DNA from: Kiritimatiellales bacterium
GTDB taxonomy: Bacteria; Verrucomicrobiota; Kiritimatiellia; Kiritimatiellales; Pontiellaceae
Assembly: GCA_015486775.1 (NCBI GenBank)
Contig: WFRA01000381.1
Span: forward strand, 1 to 16,337
Direction of reading: 5' to 3'
DNA: 16,337 nt
The notes beneath the pieces were generated by a model that saw only the letters and a program-made list of their open reading frames with translations, made no database searches and had not been told where the DNA came from. Shown one piece after another: positions 13,813-16,337 of the stretch; the first letter of the stretch is position 1, and each line of letters opens with the position of its first letter. The translations under genes were made by a program, and so were the position numbers.

Positions 13813-14200
13813 CGTTCTTTTTATGTGAGAACGATTCGCTCCCATTCGAGTTTTTCGGGTTGCCGAAGTTAACCAGAATCCCAAGCTTCATTCCAGTAGC
13901 CCGCAAATAGTTCAGGACCTGCCCCCTGTGTTCGTCGGTCAATGAGGAAACCGCTTTGAGTTCCACTACAATCTTTCCAAAACAAATCAGATCGGGAATA
14001 TAGGTTTGCTCAAGAGGATACCCTTTGTATTCCAAACCCAACTCTTTCTGGGGATCAAAAGGAATTGACTGAAAACCAAGTTCCAACTCCAGGCATTCCT
14101 GATAAACAGCCTCGTGAAAACCAAACCCCTTCTCGTTATAGACCTCCATGCAGGCACCAACTACCTTGTATGATTCTTCCTTATAGACAAGCTCAGCCAT
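13802..14200 (-). CDS. GxxExxR-family protein (PD-(D/E)XK nuclease-like fold) with an apparent C-terminal frameshift
   Basis: A small cytoplasmic protein, 132 residues from the ATG at 14200. That start is preferred over 14206: AAGGAGG (14208-14214) is 7 nt from the second ATG but only 1 nt from the first. The family motif is GFGFHEAVYQ near 25-34, and Asp70 in IPDLICF with Glu80-x-Lys82 in VVELKA matches a PD-(D/E)XK nuclease core; activity is unproven. In frame, the last residues are NPKNSNGSESFSHKKNEFA, unlike the family. Shifting by one base in the C-run at 13857-13859 gives NPEKLEWERIVLT and a TAA at 13821-13823, the expected ending. So one base was probably lost, or the reading is in error, or frameshifting occurs. 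It lies inside a sialic-acid operon, flanked by 29-bp repeats, and looks like an insertion. Confidence 0.82.
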   Translation of the reverse strand: MAELVYKEESYKVVGACMEVYNEKGFGFHEAVYQECLELELGFQSIPFDPQKELGLEYKGYPLEQTYIPDLICFGKIVVELKAVSSLTDEHRGQVLNYLRATGMKLGILVNFGNPKNSNGSESFSHKKNEFA

Positions 14201-14221
14201 TGCCATTCCTCCTTAATCCAT

Positions 14222-14584
14222 TCGCGAATTGTTTCGGTGTTGAGTTACTATGTCAAACTGGTTCAAATCTTCCATTCGCGAAGTTGGCTGATTCGCGATC
14301 CGCCTCTTTTTTTGATCGCTAATCGCGCGAATCACGCGAATTGTTTCGGTGTTGAGTTACTATGCCAAACTGGTTCAAATCTTCCATTCGCGAAGTTGGC
14401 TGATTCACGATCCACTTCTCTTTCATTTTTTTTGATCGCTAATCGCGCGAATCACGCGAATTGTTTCGCTGTTGAGTTACTATGCCAAACTGGTTCAAAT
14501 CTTCCATTCGCGAAATTAGCGGAATTCGCGATCCACTTCTCTTTCAATTTTTTTGGATCGCTAATCGCGCGAATCACGCGAATT
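14222..14584. repeat. Tandem array of three about 112-120 bp units ending in the 29-bp repeat
   Basis: Each unit contains GAATTGTTTCGGTGTTGAGT (third copy CGCTG), ACTATGNCAAACTGG, TTCAAATCTTCCATTCGCGA, a CACGATCCACTTCTC-like part, a T-run, and the 29-bp sequence at 14314-14342, 14434-14462 and 14556-14584. GTTGAGTTAC recurs at 14239, 14351 and 14471, so the spacing is 112 then 120 bp. The array fills the 400-bp space between the transporter and GxxExxR genes; no protein is supported in it. Units are too long and too alike for a CRISPR. Confidence 0.85.
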
Positions 14585-14600
14585 TCTCAATCTGGATTGC

Positions 14601-16337
14601 TCATTTTTTATTCAACGTTTTCCAGGTCAGGCCGTCGATGGGTTTGCGGTCGCGGAAGAGCAGGCTGGCGATGTGCGCCACGAACGTTGCGACAACCAGC
14701 ACAATCACGGGATAGAGCGACCAGTGGAGCGAGGTTCCATGCTTCACGAAGTAGAGCACAATGCTACTGGCGACAAAGCCGGAAAGAGCCCCCCACCCCG
14801 TGACACGCGTGGAAAAGATCCCCAGGAAAAAGAACATGCCGAGGCCGCTGACCAGCAGGCCGACGACCATACTGAACATTTCAAAGACGGGCAGATCCTT
14901 CATCATGTAGAGCGCGTAGGCAATCAGGATTCCAAGTACGCCAACCACCACCGTCGAGATGCGGGCGACCCGCATGGCTTTGCGGTCGTCGGTATTTTTG
15001 CCGAAGCGCTGGTAGAAGTCGGTGGTGATGGCGGTGGCGGCGGAGTTGATATTGGAGGAGAGCGTGGACATGGTGGCCGAGAACACCGCCGCAATGAGCA
15101 GGCCGGAAAGCCCGACGGGGAGCTTCTGCATGATGAAGAAGGGGAAGATCTGGTCGCTCTTGTTCATGGAGACATCCAGCAGCTCCGGGTGGCCGTGGTA
15201 GTAGGCGTAGAGGCCGGTCCCGATAAAGTAGAAGAGAATGGAGACAGGGATGCAGGCAATGGCATTGAACCAGATGCTCTTGGTCGCCGCCTTTTCGTCC
15301 TTGGTGGTGATGTAGCGCTGGATGACGGATTGGTCGCTGGTGTAGGTGAACAGATTGGAGAGCAGCCCGCCAAGGAGCAGGAACCAGATGGTCGGCCTGT
15401 CGAAGGCAAAGGCGGTGTCGATGATCTGGAACTTGGAGTTTTCGACGCCCAGATGGACAATCCCCCCCACCCCGCCATCCACGCCGGATGCAATATAGAG
15501 GAAGGCGATCACCGCGCCGGATATCAGGACAATGCCCTGGATAAAATCGCCCCAGATCACGGCCTCGACCCCGCCCATGGCGCAGTAGACGATGGTGACG
15601 ATCCCGATGCCGAAGATGCAGAGCACAATGTCGATGCCGGTGATGGCTTCGAGTGCCAGCGCCGGGAGGTAGGAGACAATGCCGATCCGGACAATCATGA
15701 AAAGGATAAAGACCGTGCTAGCCAGCATCCGGCACGACAGGTTGAAGCGCATCTCCAAATATTCATACGCCGAGGTGACATTCAGGCGGCGGTAGAACGG
15801 CAGGTAGTATTTGATCACGATCGGCTGGGAAAGCGTGATGGTGATGGCGAGCAGGAAGATGGCCCAGGTGCCGGAGTAGGTCATTCCCGGAATGGCCATA
15901 AAGGAGATCGAACTGAGCATGGTTGCAAAGATGCTGACGCCCACCGCCCACCACGGCACGCGACCGCCGCCCTTGAAAAAGTCCTCGGTGCCGCGCTCGC
16001 GCTTCATGAAAAAGAATCCGATCCCGAGCATGCCGATCAGATAGGCCACCAGCACCACCCAGTTGACCGCCCCGAAGCTGGCCTGGTGCCGGAGCTCCCC
16101 GAGGTATACTTTCGGCGTGCGGACGCCCGGCATGATTTCGCCGTTCACGATCAGGATGCCGCCATCGTCAAGCCCAACGATTCCGGCGCCGCAGTTGGGC
16201 GGATAGGGGTAGTCGTCGATGGCCGTCCAGGTATCGGTCACGGTGTGGTAGGCGAGAATCTTTTTGTTCCAGCGGAACGCCTCCGGCGGGCGGGCGGCAT
16301 TCGCCTTTTTGAATGCGGCCAGCTCCGCCCCCTTGAG
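14601..16337 (-). CDS. Fusion of a kelch (sialic-acid mutarotase-like) domain with a sodium:solute symporter; 5' end outside the window
   Basis: The visible 578 residues run in from the right edge. Residues about 1-80 are the end of a kelch propeller: ILAYHTVTDTWTAIDDYPYP, CGAGIVGLDDGGILIVNGE, then MPGVRTPKVYLGEL, as in NanM/YjhT-type N-acetylneuraminate mutarotases. The rest is a complete SSS (solute:sodium symporter) of about 13 membrane helices: NWVVLVAYLIGMLGIGFFF, EDFFKGGGRVPWWAVGVSIFAT, GGVEAVIWGDFIQGIVLISG, and TYTSDQSVIQRYITTKDEKAA. Such transporters couple sugar uptake to sodium; with the kelch domain the natural substrate is a sialic acid whose anomer the propeller would equilibrate. 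An apparent GTG start at 16241 is in the middle of a kelch strand, so it is not the start. It is upstream of the GxxExxR, epimerase and esterase genes on the same strand. Confidence 0.88.
   Translation of the reverse strand, partial: LKGAELAAFKKANAARPPEAFRWNKKILAYHTVTDTWTAIDDYPYPPNCGAGIVGLDDGGILIVNGEIMPGVRTPKVYLGELRHQASFGAVNWVVLVAYLIGMLGIGFFFMKRERGTEDFFKGGGRVPWWAVGVSIFATMLSSISFMAIPGMTYSGTWAIFLLAITITLSQPIVIKYYLPFYRRLNVTSAYEYLEMRFNLSCRMLASTVFILFMIVRIGIVSYLPALALEAITGIDIVLCIFGIGIVTIVYCAMGGVEAVIWGDFIQGIVLISGAVIAFLYIASGVDGGVGGIVHLGVENSKFQIIDTAFAFDRPTIWFLLLGGLLSNLFTYTSDQSVIQRYITTKDEKAATKSIWFNAIACIPVSILFYFIGTGLYAYYHGHPELLDVSMNKSDQIFPFFIMQKLPVGLSGLLIAAVFSATMSTLSSNINSAATAITTDFYQRFGKNTDDRKAMRVARISTVVVGVLGILIAYALYMMKDLPVFEMFSMVVGLLVSGLGMFFFLGIFSTRVTGWGALSGFVASSIVLYFVKHGTSLHWSLYPVIVLVVATFVAHIASLLFRDRKPIDGLTWKTLNKK

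Noticed and set aside
12661..13872. 403-residue plus-strand open frame opposite the epimerase gene
   Set aside because: Antisense shadow; the epimerase has all family motifs.
14222..14584. CRISPR array
   Set aside because: Three units of 112-120 bp are near-identical throughout; there are no short repeats with unrelated spacers, and no cas genes.
16239..16241. GTG as start of the transporter gene
   Set aside because: The frame continues upstream with kelch-type sequence (RWNKKILAYHT) to the window edge, so this GTG is an internal Val.

Overview
The window looks like part of a GC-rich chromosome from the PVC superphylum, most likely Kiritimatiellota or a close relative. This is an inference. 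It rests on a giant PQQ-like propeller protein with an embedded methyltransferase-like segment, a GxxExxR protein set among AATCGCGCGAAT-type repeats, a permuted-kelch/SSS fusion, an AGE epimerase and a sialate O-acetylesterase, and many short palindromic intergenic repeats. No rRNA, tRNA, CRISPR array or transposase was seen.

Layout. (1) 1-867, minus: N-terminal half of a PTS Enzyme I-like protein, running off the left edge. (2) 933-1547, minus: a small heat-shock protein that unusually carries an export signal. (3) 1814-4470, plus: a nucleoside/uridine-kinase-like P-loop kinase, a secreted staphylococcal-nuclease/helix-hairpin-helix protein, and a membrane HExxH metalloprotease. The first and third of these have a -10-like box placed for leaderless transcription. 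(4) 4478-8098: a 1052-residue exported propeller protein on the minus strand, preceded by what looks like a cobalamin riboswitch. The whole cassette lies between two direct copies of a 72-bp repeat. (5) About 8099-9025: no intact gene, but stacked hairpin repeats, copies of a 61-63 bp terminal-inverted-repeat element and two gene remnants. (6) About 8820-10200: an AT-richer island with a small membrane protein and a BamE/SmpA-like lipoprotein, both plus strand. (7) 10251-16337, minus: a sialic-acid utilisation cluster. In transcription order it holds the kelch-mutarotase/SSS transporter (5' end off the window), a GxxExxR gene inside a repeat array, an AGE-family epimerase, and a double-SGNH GDSL/sialate O-acetylesterase.

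How the parts may work together. In region 7 the esterase would remove O-acetyl groups from sialic acid outside the cytoplasm. The kelch domain would set the anomer and the SSS domain would import it with sodium. The AGE epimerase would then convert ManNAc to GlcNAc. The lyase and kinases expected for such a pathway are not in the window and may lie to the right. The GxxExxR gene does not belong to this pathway and looks inserted. Its 3' end carries an apparent one-base frameshift that replaces the family's usual C-terminus.

The observations most worth following up are the riboswitch-controlled propeller cassette between direct repeats, the repeat-flanked frameshifted GxxExxR gene inside the sialic-acid operon, and the exported Hsp20.
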